A stretch of DNA of 64,000 nucleotides from Rhodoplanes sp046000175 (GTDB lineage Bacteria > Pseudomonadota > Alphaproteobacteria > Rhizobiales > Xanthobacteraceae): assembly GCF_046000175.1 (NCBI RefSeq), contig NZ_JBEOMB010000072.1, positions 6,937 through 70,936 of the forward strand, written 5' to 3'. This document shows, piece after piece, positions 16,387 through 23,220 of this stretch. The translations under genes and the position numbers were made by a program. The first letter of the stretch is position 1; each line of letters starts with the position of its first letter. The notes beneath the pieces are model-generated. The model did not search any database, was not told the DNA's origin, and saw only the letters and a program-made list of their open reading frames with translations.

Positions 16387-16409
16387 CACGCTCCGACTGG
16401 ACGATTCTG

Positions 16410-16670
16410 ATGCAAAAGCCGACCGATCTCGACCGCCGTCGTCTCCTCAAGACCGCTGCCACCGCGGCCGGTGCCGCCGCCGTCATCGGCGCCGGCGTGA
16501 CGACTGCGTCCGCCAAGATGGCCCAGAAGGCCGTCGCCTATCAGGACACGCCGAAGGACGGCAAGCAGTGCGACAACTGCACCAACTGGCGTTCGCCGGA
16601 TGGCTGCGCCACGGTCGACGGCAAGATCAGCCCGACCGCCTGGTGCCGCATCTACGTCGGCAAGAAGTGA
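16410..16670 (+). CDS. High-potential iron-sulfur protein (HiPIP), Tat-exported
   Basis: An 86-residue precursor. The N-terminus has a twin-arginine motif (DRRRLLK, residues 8-14) and an Ala-rich hydrophobic stretch. The mature part has the four [4Fe-4S] cysteines in HiPIP spacing: C54, C57, C66 and C79 (CDNC...C...WC). It also has the family opener YQDTPKDGKQC. HiPIPs are soluble periplasmic electron carriers to photosynthetic reaction centres or terminal oxidases in purple and related bacteria. A hairpin at 16743-16763 follows. A possible iron-type operator lies in the promoter region. Confidence 0.93.
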   Translation: MQKPTDLDRRRLLKTAATAAGAAAVIGAGVTTASAKMAQKAVAYQDTPKDGKQCDNCTNWRSPDGCATVDGKISPTAWCRIYVGKK

Positions 16671-16742
16671 GCTCGGGGGCGGGGCAACCCGCCGCCGCGG
16701 CAGCTTCACCGAAGGCCGGCCGCGCCCGGTCGCGACATTCGA

Positions 16743-16768
16743 GGCCGCTCCACCGGAGCGGCCTTCGT
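16743..16768 (+). terminator. Hairpin terminator after the HiPIP gene
   Basis: GGCCGCTCC-accg-GAGCGGCC is followed by TTCGTCATT, 72 bases beyond the HiPIP stop codon. Confidence 0.65.
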
Positions 16769-16820
16769 CATTGTCCGGGCCATGCGGACCGGCGCGGCGG
16801 TGCCGAGCGTCGCCCGAAAT

Positions 16821-16850
16821 GCGAAAGGCCCGCCGTGTAGCGGGCCTTCT
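16821..16850 (-). terminator. Displaced native terminator of tRNA-Asn
   Basis: Read on the minus strand, GGCCCGC-tacacg-GCGGGCC is followed by TTTCGCATTT. It lies just outside the left att repeat, in the position a tRNA-Asn terminator would hold before the island entered. It may also stop plus-strand reading from the HiPIP side. Confidence 0.65.
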
Positions 16851-16864
16851 TCACGCCAAGACGA

Positions 16865-16888
16865 AGCTGAGTGGCTCCCCGGGCCGGA
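16865..16888. other. attL: duplicated 3' end of tRNA-Asn
   Basis: Exact 24-base direct repeat of 31846-31869. Read on the minus strand it contains the end of the T-arm, the acceptor-stem 3' half, discriminator G, CCA and 6 bases beyond. The bases flanking it differ from those at the right copy, so the identity is confined to 24 bases. It marks the left boundary of the integrative element. Confidence 0.93.
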
Positions 16889-17002
16889 GCCGAAAAAACA
16901 CCGTAACCCGTTAATATAAAACGAAATTTATGTCCCGCTCTGATGCTCGTGCCAACCAATCTACCAACCGGCCGGGATGCTCTGGCCTGTGCATAACCCC
17001 GC

Positions 17003-17668
17003 TCAGCCGGCACCCCTCTCGCCGTCGCTTCGGTCCCCGCGCGCCACAATCCGGAGCGCTTCGTCCGGCAGCGGGCGTTGCAGCGCCAACGCCTCGGGTG
17101 CCGGCGCCCGGAGCCACGTGTCGACCTCGTCCTCGGACCGCAGGATCACCGGCATCGCCTTCGGGTGGATCGGCGCCACCGTGGCGTTTGCGTCGGTGGT
17201 CAGGAAGGCGAACACGTCGCAGGTGATCTCGCCCTCCTTCGCCTTCCTCACAGACGTCCAGCTCGTCCAGATGCCGGCGAACGCGGCCAGCGGCCGGCTA
17301 TCGTCGAGCGCGAACCAGACCGGGACCTTCTTCCCCTCGGCCGTAGTCTCGTACTCCGAGAACGACGTGAACGGGACGACGCACCGGGAGCCCTCGCCGA
17401 GCCACCGGCGCCAGTGCGGGGACTTGACGTTGCGGACGTTGGTCACGCCCGGGTCTGTGGTTCGGCCCTTCAGGGCGAACACGGGGGACGGCATCCCCCA
17501 CCGCGCTGTCACCAGCTCCCGTCCGTCAGGCCCGACGCGGACGATCGGCGCGGCGTAGTCCGGGAAGACGCCGGGCATGGGCGGCAAGTTGCCGGCCCGA
17601 TCGTGGGCGACCCGGAACAGGGCGCGGATCGCAGCTTGCCCCTTCGTGACGGAGTAGAGGTTGCACAT
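17003..17668 (-). CDS. SOS response-associated peptidase (SRAP/YedK/HMCES family)
   Basis: A 221-residue SRAP protein. These enzymes form a thiazolidine cross-link through Cys2 to abasic sites in single-stranded DNA and shield them. The expected Met-Cys start is present (MCNLYSVTKG). So are the motifs ARWGMPSP, TNVRNVKSPHWR, RCVVPFTSFSEYE, FAFLTTDAN and IHPKAMPVILR (with the conserved histidine of the active site). The C-terminus continues about 40 residues past the core. It sits immediately inside attL, 9 bases after a zinc-ribbon gene on the same strand. SRAP genes are common on phages and mobile elements. Confidence 0.92.
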   Translation of the reverse strand: MCNLYSVTKGQAAIRALFRVAHDRAGNLPPMPGVFPDYAAPIVRVGPDGRELVTARWGMPSPVFALKGRTTDPGVTNVRNVKSPHWRRWLGEGSRCVVPFTSFSEYETTAEGKKVPVWFALDDSRPLAAFAGIWTSWTSVRKAKEGEITCDVFAFLTTDANATVAPIHPKAMPVILRSEDEVDTWLRAPAPEALALQRPLPDEALRIVARGDRSDGERGAG

Positions 17669-17677
17669 CCCGGCAGC

Positions 17678-18073
17678 CTACGGGCCGGGCGGCGGCTCCG
17701 GCAAGGCGGCACCGGGACGTCCGGTCTGCGGCAGGGCGTGCAGCCCAAGCAGGCGCGGCATCGGCGCGTGCGGGCCGCAGCGCGAACAGTGGAGGCCGAG
17801 CACCAGGGCGGCGACGGCGCCCTCCGGGTGCCGGTCGAGCCGCCGCAGGTCGACGGCGCCGATCGTCGAGCACGCCGGGCACAGCACTTCCAACCACGGC
17901 GTCCCGGCGACCAGGGCGCCGCGGATCGAGGGCGACCAGAGCGGCATGGCCCCGGCCGCCAGCTCGGCGTTCCAGCGGGCGACCAGCTCGCGCGCTTGCT
18001 CGCGCCGGGCCGCGTCATCGGCAGCGCCCGCGAGGCGGGCGAGCATGCGGGGTATGCGGTCGCGGACGCCCAC
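17678..18073 (-). CDS. Hypothetical protein with a zinc-ribbon-like CxxC pair
   Basis: A 131-residue protein. The N-terminal half is helical and charged (REQARELVARWNAELAAGAMPLWSPSI). Residues around 65-70 and 95-100 hold CPAC and CSRC, a spacing consistent with a four-cysteine zinc ribbon. The C-terminus is Pro-rich. The start is GTG 18073 with no strong ribosome binding site, so an internal start is possible. It lies directly upstream of the SRAP gene and is probably cotranscribed with it, which would fit a nucleic-acid-binding partner, but I do not recognise the family. Confidence 0.6.
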   Translation of the reverse strand: MGVRDRIPRMLARLAGAADDAARREQARELVARWNAELAAGAMPLWSPSIRGALVAGTPWLEVLCPACSTIGAVDLRRLDRHPEGAVAALVLGLHCSRCGPHAPMPRLLGLHALPQTGRPGAALPEPPPGP

Positions 18074-18182
18074 AGAGGTTCACCCGATCCGAGAGGCCGG
18101 CGAGGGTAGAGACCCGACGACGGTCGGCCAAGCGCCGGAGAGCAACTATGGTAGTATGGCTCGTTCACAACAGAGGCGAGCC

Positions 18183-18398
18183 ATGCGGCACCTTCCTCCT
18201 CCCCGCCGCCGGCAGGGCTCTCGGCGGATGCCGAGCGGGAGCCGTCCCGTCGCTGGCCCCCGGTGGGCTCGCGAATTTCGCGAAGCGTGGGATGCGGAGC
18301 TTGCCAAGGGCGACGGCGCGTCGATGATCAAGCTCGCCAAGCTGATCGGCAATCTTCCCGACGACTGGCCAGAGGAAGACCAGCCCCCCAAGGAATGA
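18183..18398 (+). CDS. Small basic hypothetical protein
   Basis: A 71-residue protein with an Arg/Pro-rich N-terminus (RHLPPPRRRQGSRR) and an amphipathic, acidic C-terminal half (AREFREAWDAELAKGDGASM and LIGNLPDDWPEED). ATG 18183 is chosen because AGAGGCGAG precedes it; an in-frame ATG at 18156 lacks a suitable binding site. It heads a three-gene plus-strand group, with only 4 bases to the next start. Function unknown. Confidence 0.55.
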   Translation: MRHLPPPRRRQGSRRMPSGSRPVAGPRWAREFREAWDAELAKGDGASMIKLAKLIGNLPDDWPEEDQPPKE

Positions 18399-18402
18399 AC
18401 CT

Positions 18403-18675
18403 GTGGCGAAGCACCTGCTCGGAGCCGCCCTCTCCCTCGCTCTGGTGTTCGGCATCACATCGTCCGCGGCACAATCGTGCTCCGGATGCGGCTGCCGCGG
18501 CGGGCCTGGTTATCGCGACCCGGACGGTCGGTGCGTCGGGTGGAAGGATATCGGCAAGACCTGCGGGAGCCCGCCCACCACCCGCTGCACGGCGGAGGGG
18601 CCGAACGTCGGCGCCGACGAGGCCGCAGCGAAAGGCGCAGCCGCGCGCGCCAAGCGGGGCGCGAGATCGCAATGA
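18403..18675 (+). CDS. Small cysteine-rich exported protein
   Basis: A 90-residue protein starting at GTG 18403. Signal peptide MAKHLLGAALSLALVFGITSSAAQ, then a cysteine-rich segment CSGCGCRGGPGYRDPDGRC with two more cysteines (GKTCGSPPTTRC), and an Ala/Arg/Lys-rich tail. Six or so cysteines in about 40 residues suggest disulfides or metal binding outside the cytoplasm. Its stop overlaps the start of the downstream nuclease (ATGA), so the two are translationally coupled and may act together. Confidence 0.6.
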   Translation: MAKHLLGAALSLALVFGITSSAAQSCSGCGCRGGPGYRDPDGRCVGWKDIGKTCGSPPTTRCTAEGPNVGADEAAAKGAAARAKRGARSQ

Positions 18676-19415
18676 AGCTCGGCATGCTCCGGCTGTTCGT
18701 CGCAGCTCTGCCGGCGATCGCCCCGGCCGCAGCCACCGAGCTGCCGATCGCCGGCCCGGCCCGCGTGGTCGACGGCGACACCATCGTTGTCGGCCGCGAG
18801 CACGTCCGGCTTGAAGGGATCGACGCGCCCGAGAAAGACCAGAGCTGCCGACGTGCGGGGAAGAGCTGGCCGTGTGGCACCCTCGCCACCAGCGCCTTAC
18901 GATCGCTGATCCGGGACCGGCCGGTGTCCTGCACCGTGGTGGGGCGCGACCGATACGGGCGAGCCCTGGGGGTCTGCACGGCCGGCGGTGCAGAGGTGAA
19001 TGCCGGAATGGTGAGGGCCGGGTTCGCCCTCGCGTTCCGGCGCTACTCCGACCGCTACGTGCCAGAGGAGGACGTGGCTAAGGCGAAGCGGGCCGGGATG
19101 TGGTCGGGCGAATTCGTTGAGCCATGGGAGCACCGCCGGATCGCCCGTGGTGCTACGCCAGAACCGGTCCGACCACCTCCGACCACCGACCCAATCTCAC
19201 GGCCGACCCCGCCTTCCGGTGCATCGGCAGGCTTGGAGCAGCCCGCTCCGGGTTGCGAGATCAAGGGCAACGTGAACCGAAACGGCGAGCGCATTTTCCA
19301 CCTCCCTGGAATGGTCGATTACGACAAGGTCGTGATGACGCCCGCGAAGGGGAAGCGGTGGTTCTGTTTGGAACAGGACGCTATCCGAGCCGGCTGGCGC
19401 CGGTCGAAGCGATAA
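18672..19415 (+). CDS. Thermonuclease (SNase-like) family protein, exported
   Basis: A 247-residue protein with a signal peptide (to about residue 22) and a staphylococcal-nuclease-like OB fold. RVVDGDTIVV (residues 31-40) and VRLEGIDAPE (45-54) carry the Arg/Asp/Glu catalytic and Ca2+-site region. DRYGRALGVC and NAGMVRAGFALAFRRYS are the later SNc motifs. After a Pro-rich linker, the C-terminal 45 residues (GNVNRNGERIFHLPG...WFCLEQDAIRAGWRRS) form a small module often fused to SNase domains in alphaproteobacteria. The start at 18672 overlaps the previous stop. On the element it could degrade incoming or extracellular DNA; that role is inference. Confidence 0.85.
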   Translation: MKLGMLRLFVAALPAIAPAAATELPIAGPARVVDGDTIVVGREHVRLEGIDAPEKDQSCRRAGKSWPCGTLATSALRSLIRDRPVSCTVVGRDRYGRALGVCTAGGAEVNAGMVRAGFALAFRRYSDRYVPEEDVAKAKRAGMWSGEFVEPWEHRRIARGATPEPVRPPPTTDPISRPTPPSGASAGLEQPAPGCEIKGNVNRNGERIFHLPGMVDYDKVVMTPAKGKRWFCLEQDAIRAGWRRSKR

Positions 19416-19417
19416 CC

Positions 19418-20482
19418 TTACGCTATGTCGCTGACATGTAGGGTAGATGAAAAACTTACTCGACCTTCGTCGAAAAATATAGCGTAATGGGCCAAGCGTC
19501 TGAAGTGCGAAAGCAGTATTTTGGCTACCAATAGGTGATTGCCTCCAGTTAGCCGATAAATCACATCGTATTCCAACGCGAGGAGGCTGCAAAGCGGCTC
19601 GCTGAGTTGCTTGATGTGTGCTGCTATTGGGCTATTGTTATCGTAACGGGCGTCTGCTCGCCGCAAAAGTTTAGCACTAGAGAGATATTTATGGAGGATA
19701 TTGTAGCTATCTCTGAGGTCCTCGTAATTGTTAATAAAATTCGTGTAGGACAGTGAAACCTCACTTAGGACTTCGCCTACGCCACGAACGTCGACAAATC
19801 CGGGAGACTGCTTGACAATTGCTCCCATTGACAGGCGCTCATCCAAGCTTAGTAGCCCCTTCAGGTCTCCATAAAAGTGCACGTAATTAAATCCGCTGTG
19901 TAACGAGTTGCGTCCGAATGCGTCGATCAAGATCTTTCTTTGATCATCTGTCGTCTCCTCTGAGGAGAATTTCTGCATTCCCAGAAAAAAAGAATAAAGA
20001 TCGTATATCCGCGCGAAGAAAAGCGAAAGTTCGGAAGGTTCCCAGGACCCGTCGATCGAGTACTTCTTCGTCTGCAGAACTGCCGTGGGTAACTCCTCAG
20101 GCGCGCAGGTGTGAGCCCGCGCGAAAAAACCATGAGAGGGTAGAAAGCTTTCATTTTGACGTTCTTCGGACGTAGCCGATTTGAGAGGCACGTTACCGTC
20201 GCTATCCGCTGCTCCAAGGTCGATGAAATACCATTTTCGCCAGCGTGGATGGAGAAAAAGGTACCGGAGGTCTACGTACTCCCTTCGATAGCGCTCCCAT
20301 TGTGCAGCTGAAATCTCTGCGCCGAAAAAAGGATGAACCATATCAGGGCGTTCGATCGCCACCGCAATAATTTTGGCGTCATTCCCGTGGTCCAGCAGTA
20401 TGACTTGAGGCTCATCCAAATAGACGAGCGTATATAAAAGCTGGGCGTGCGGCTTATCGCTTCGTTTGCCCGGCTGTTTCAT
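19418..20482 (-). CDS. Hypothetical protein, second gene of an AT-rich two-gene cassette
   Basis: A 354-residue protein with no catalytic motif I can name. The first 75 residues look like a compact beta-rich domain (LLYTLVYLDEPQVILLDHG...WRKWYFIDLG) and vaguely recall DUF6575-type N-termini. The rest is mostly helical and acidic, with ELSLFFARIYDLYSFFLGM, NNYEDLRDSYNILHKYLSSAKLLRR and LAHYAIFFDEGRVSFSST. There is no signal peptide or clear membrane span. Base composition is far from the surroundings (19 G+C of 60 at 19681-19740), pointing to recent acquisition. ATG 20482 overlaps the stop of the upstream gene by four bases, so the two proteins are probably made together. Toxin-antitoxin or antiphage function is possible but untested. 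Confidence 0.65.
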   Translation of the reverse strand: MKQPGKRSDKPHAQLLYTLVYLDEPQVILLDHGNDAKIIAVAIERPDMVHPFFGAEISAAQWERYRREYVDLRYLFLHPRWRKWYFIDLGAADSDGNVPLKSATSEERQNESFLPSHGFFARAHTCAPEELPTAVLQTKKYSIDGSWEPSELSLFFARIYDLYSFFLGMQKFSSEETTDDQRKILIDAFGRNSLHSGFNYVHFYGDLKGLLSLDERLSMGAIVKQSPGFVDVRGVGEVLSEVSLSYTNFINNYEDLRDSYNILHKYLSSAKLLRRADARYDNNSPIAAHIKQLSEPLCSLLALEYDVIYRLTGGNHLLVAKILLSHFRRLAHYAIFFDEGRVSFSSTLHVSDIA

Positions 20483-20871
20483 AGTGGATACACATCTATA
20501 ATGGTCGGCGAGAAGTTTGAGAATCTCCAGAAAGAGATATGGTTCCCTTCGCGTTGTGTATATCCACAGTCAGCGGTTATCTGGACTTTTGCTACATAAT
20601 TATATTTTCTTTTAACTTTGGGGAGTGCTTTGTAATCGCCGGTTGAGCTAAGCCATAGCGAGCAAGCAGCCCACTTGCACGGCGACACGCCGTAAGGGGG
20701 CGGCTTTTCGGAGGCGAAGGAGTTGAAGTCGTTGTCACCTGGAGGGTTTGATTGAACATACCTCCAAACTTCATCGTACCCACGACGGATAGCGCTGGAG
20801 GGAGGACAGGGTCCAAACTCCTGAGGCAGCGCTTCTTTGAAAACGAGATCTGTGACGGTCGACCCGGGCAT
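20479..20871 (-). CDS. Hypothetical protein, first gene of the AT-rich two-gene cassette
   Basis: A 130-residue protein from ATG 20871; an alternative TTG at 20970 (AGGAAC upstream) would add 33 residues. The sequence has a layout I have seen in unnamed small proteins of accessory loci: YVQSNPPGDNDFNSF, then SPCKWAACSLW, then ...YNYVAKVQITADCGYTQREGNHISFW, that is NPP-x-DF, a Cys pair, and a closing H-x-S-x-W. These scattered conserved polar residues could form an active site, but I cannot name the fold. The gene is AT-rich like its partner and overlaps it by ATGA. Confidence 0.55.
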   Translation of the reverse strand: MPGSTVTDLVFKEALPQEFGPCPPSSAIRRGYDEVWRYVQSNPPGDNDFNSFASEKPPPYGVSPCKWAACSLWLSSTGDYKALPKVKRKYNYVAKVQITADCGYTQREGNHISFWRFSNFSPTIIDVYPL

Positions 20872-21000
20872 GTACTGCTGATTATCGCAAGATTGTCGGA
20901 GTGGCAATTGTGGAGTAGGCCGAGGCACGCAGAAATTGTGTCTGCACCGGCTGATCGCCGGTAGCGCCAAGAGACGTTCCTACAGAACTGGCTTTTCACC

Positions 21001-21305
21001 GGGCGGCGGAAGGCGGTCTACGAGGACGTGCACCCGGAGACGAAGCCAACGAAGGAAGGCGGGCCGGGCCGGGCAGGGCGAAGGCAACTCGTCGCAGAGT
21101 TTGCGACGATACGCCCCCCGACCGCTTCACGAAGGACGCCGCCCGGCAGACCGGCCGATCCGAGCGGGCGGTCCAGCAGGACGCGACGCGCGCGAAGGCT
21201 CTCGGCGAGGTGCTGCACGTCTGCCGCATCGAAGAGCCGGTCGCTGGTCTGACAGACACCCACTTGGGTCGATCTGCGACGGTATTTTGTGCGTCCGAGT
21301 TTTAA
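21001..21305 (+). pseudogene. Relic of a ParB-family (ParB/KorB-like) DNA-binding protein, frameshifted
   Basis: Reading from 21001, the frame gives RRKAVYEDVHPETK..GGPGRAGRRQ. A switch of frame near 21100 continues as DRFTKDAARQTGRSERAVQQDATRAKALGEVLH. Together these match the middle of ParB-like proteins (K(A/R)xYExxHPETK ... FxxDTAxxTGxSERxVxRDxxRAxxL). There is no start codon, no ParB nuclease domain and no single open frame, so it is a fragment. A second relic of the same family lies at 29555-29828 on the other strand. Confidence 0.7.
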
Positions 21306-21432
21306 AAAAACGAGAAATTATAACACTTTAGACAACGCGATATCTGTCCTTTCGTTAAGGGGACGGATTTGTCGATTGCCGTGCGCGCTGTACCTTTGTC
21401 GTCCATTCCGTCCCATCTGAGAGGCTGTAAAG

Positions 21433-21633
21433 ATGAACATGACGAGTACACCGGTCACGCTTCTGACAGTCCACGAGGCGCGCCAGCGCCTCAGGATCAG
21501 CCGCTCGTCGATCTACAAGCTGATCGGGCAGGGTGCCTTCGAGACCGTGAAGCTCGGGAAAGCGCGCCGCGTCGTGGAGGCGAGCCTCGACAACTATCTC
21601 CGCCGCCAGATCGAAGGTGGCAAGGCGGCGTAA
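21433..21633 (+). CDS. Excisionase/AlpA-like helix-turn-helix protein
   Basis: A 66-residue MerR-fold HTH_17 protein: LLTVHEARQRLRISRSSIYKLIGQGAFETVKLGKARRVVEASLDNYLRRQIE. This is the pattern of excisionase-family DNA-binding domains that set recombination direction or regulate integrase genes. The start at 21433 follows an AT-rich leader. It is the best candidate for the element's Xis, although it lies 9 kb from the integrase. A hairpin follows the stop. Confidence 0.82.
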   Translation: MNMTSTPVTLLTVHEARQRLRISRSSIYKLIGQGAFETVKLGKARRVVEASLDNYLRRQIEGGKAA

Positions 21634-21639
21634 CGAAAA

Positions 21640-21670
21640 CGGCCGGCCACCCGGGCAAGGTGGCCAGCCG
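21640..21670 (+). terminator. Hairpin after the excisionase-like gene
   Basis: CGGCCGGCCACC-cgggcaa-GGTGGCCAGCCG, a 12-bp stem with one mismatch, 6 bases after the stop. It lacks a long T run. Confidence 0.55.
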
Positions 21671-22324
21671 TGACTTCTATGCCGGCGGATCGGCATCCTT
21701 CAGATAACCGACCCGCTGGTGATCTTCAAGCTCACATAGCCAGCGCGACGTCTGCGCCAACTCCGCGGGAGCATGACCGCGGGTGCACCCGCCGGAGGGC
21801 ACCGGCTGAAGGGCGACGAGTGGTCGCCCAGGAGAGGGCGCCGGCTCGCGCCGACCCTCAGGTAGTCGTGCTGTTGGCGGATCAGCGGCGCGATGTTCCC
21901 GCGCTGATAAGCAGAGCGTAAAGGCCGACAGCACAACCCCGGCCTACCTCCATTGAGGTGCTCTGATCCGCCTGTCTGCGACGTCCTCGGCTCCGGCCGT
22001 CACGTGGCTGATAGCTCGCCCTCAGAGGCGAAGCTGTCAGCTCAGAACCTCTCTCCAACCGTCACGAACTGTTCCTCTCCGATTACCCAACAGGAACGGC
22101 GAGCGGCGCGAAATCGGCGTCGCGCCGGGACGCGACGAGGGACAAGGACAGGGACATAGGGACAAGAAATTCTGTCCCGTCCCGAAAAGCCAATCTCAAC
22201 AGATCAACTTCTGGCTCGATCAGGCGAGAGGCTCACGGGCAAACGTCAAACTGGAGGTTTCGAATATGATCAACATGACGACCAGCGACGCTCACGCGTC
22301 GGCTCAGTCCTGATCGGGTCGAGC
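21671..22324. other. Intergenic stretch with GGGACA iterons
   Basis: About 650 bases without a convincing gene on either strand. The notable content is a cluster at 22139-22184: GGGACA at 22139, 22151 and 22159, GGACA at 22147, and the inverted TGTCCC at 22173 followed by CGTCCC. The last arms can pair as a hairpin (GGGACA-agaaattc-TGTCCC). This could be an operator, or a replication-type iteron set, for the downstream HTH gene. Confidence 0.5.
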
Positions 22325-22702
22325 ATGCGAAGCATCCGAGTGCAGGTCCTTGATGCCGCCGGCAACGTAGTTGAACAGCTGCGACGGTATGGCGACGCAG
22401 AGAAGCGCCGGCTGGTCGCGGTCGAGTTGACCAACGAGCCGGATCAGTCGAACCGTGCCATCGCGGCCCGTCTCGCCGTCGCTCGCAACTTCGTCCAGGA
22501 CATACGCGATCGCCTGGAACGAGCCGGCACCATTCCGCGACTTGAGAAGACCGAAGGGCGGGACGGCATCCGGCGCCCGCTGCACCAGCGGCAGCAGCAT
22601 CAGAAGCGCGTCGAGCCCCAGCCTGTCCCGTCTGGGTACTCCGTCCCCCGAGGCACGCCCCGCCCGCCGCCGCCCCGGACCGGGAGCGGTGCCCGGAAGT
22701 GA
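22325..22702 (+). CDS. Hypothetical HTH protein (ParB/KorB C-terminal-like)
   Basis: A 125-residue protein. Residues 20-80 contain a helix-turn-helix of the type found at the end of ParB-like regulators: KRRLVAVELTNEPDQSNRAIAARLAVARNFVQDIRDRLERAG, followed by a short RLEKTEGRDGIRRP tail and a Pro/Arg-rich end. No nuclease domain is present. It could be a stand-alone regulator of the phage-like genes that follow; the next gene starts on its stop codon (GTGA). The weak ribosome site and proline-rich tail leave some doubt. Confidence 0.55.
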   Translation: MRSIRVQVLDAAGNVVEQLRRYGDAEKRRLVAVELTNEPDQSNRAIAARLAVARNFVQDIRDRLERAGTIPRLEKTEGRDGIRRPLHQRQQHQKRVEPQPVPSGYSVPRGTPRPPPPRTGSGARK

Positions 22703-23220
22703 CCCCGTCCGCTCCCGTGGTCTCCATCATAGATGATGCCACGGCGCCGCCAACGCCACCGCTGTTGTGCCCCAGCGGGCGGGACGGTGTCGAGTGGCCC
22801 GGCGCGGTCGAGTTGACCTGCGGCGCCCGTGGCGCCGTCTCGCCTGGGGCGGGCGAGCTGCCGCGAGGCCGTGGCCGGCGGCTGCCCGAGACCCTCGCCG
22901 CGCTCGCCGCCCGGGACGATCTGATCAGGACGGCTCGGGAGAAATTCTGGCCGGATGCAACCGAACGCGAGGCGGCGACGCAGATCGCCGCCGGCATCGC
23001 TCGATACGCGGCGAGCGCGTGGGTGCGCGAACGCCTCGCCGATCAGGTGCCGACCCGGCACGCGGGGCGGCCCGCTGCGATCTGGTGGAAGGTGTTGAGC
23101 ATTCGTGATCACGTCCCTTCGCCGGAGACGGTCCGTCGCGCGTTGCGGCGTGGTGTTTTCGTGAACCGGAGGGCCCTCCATAGTTATGATCAGCTCAACG
23201 ACGTGGAGACCTCAAAATGA
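22699..23220 (+). CDS. Hypothetical protein, phage-module upstream gene
   Basis: A 173-residue protein starting at GTG 22699, overlapping the previous stop. The first 60 residues are low-complexity (Pro/Ala/Gly). The rest is helical: ARDDLIRTAREKFWPDATEREAATQIAAGIARYAASAWVRERL, then a WWKVLSIRDHVPSPETVRRALRR segment. The last part (VPSPETVRRALRRG) resembles an HTH recognition unit. The C-terminal stop overlaps the start of the next gene (ATGA), so genes from 22325 to 25438 look like one transcription unit. Function unknown. Confidence 0.55.
   Translation: MTPSAPVVSIIDDATAPPTPPLLCPSGRDGVEWPGAVELTCGARGAVSPGAGELPRGRGRRLPETLAALAARDDLIRTAREKFWPDATEREAATQIAAGIARYAASAWVRERLADQVPTRHAGRPAAIWWKVLSIRDHVPSPETVRRALRRGVFVNRRALHSYDQLNDVETSK

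Noticed and set aside
16865..16888. A second tRNA-Asn at the left end of the island
   Set aside because: Only the 3' end is present; there is no anticodon arm or 5' half. It is the att duplicate.
18148..18330. A 60-codon frame starting ATGGTAGTATGG
   Set aside because: It has a decent ribosome site, but the product is poor in composition. The overlapping frame from 18183 has a better-looking protein and fits the operon.
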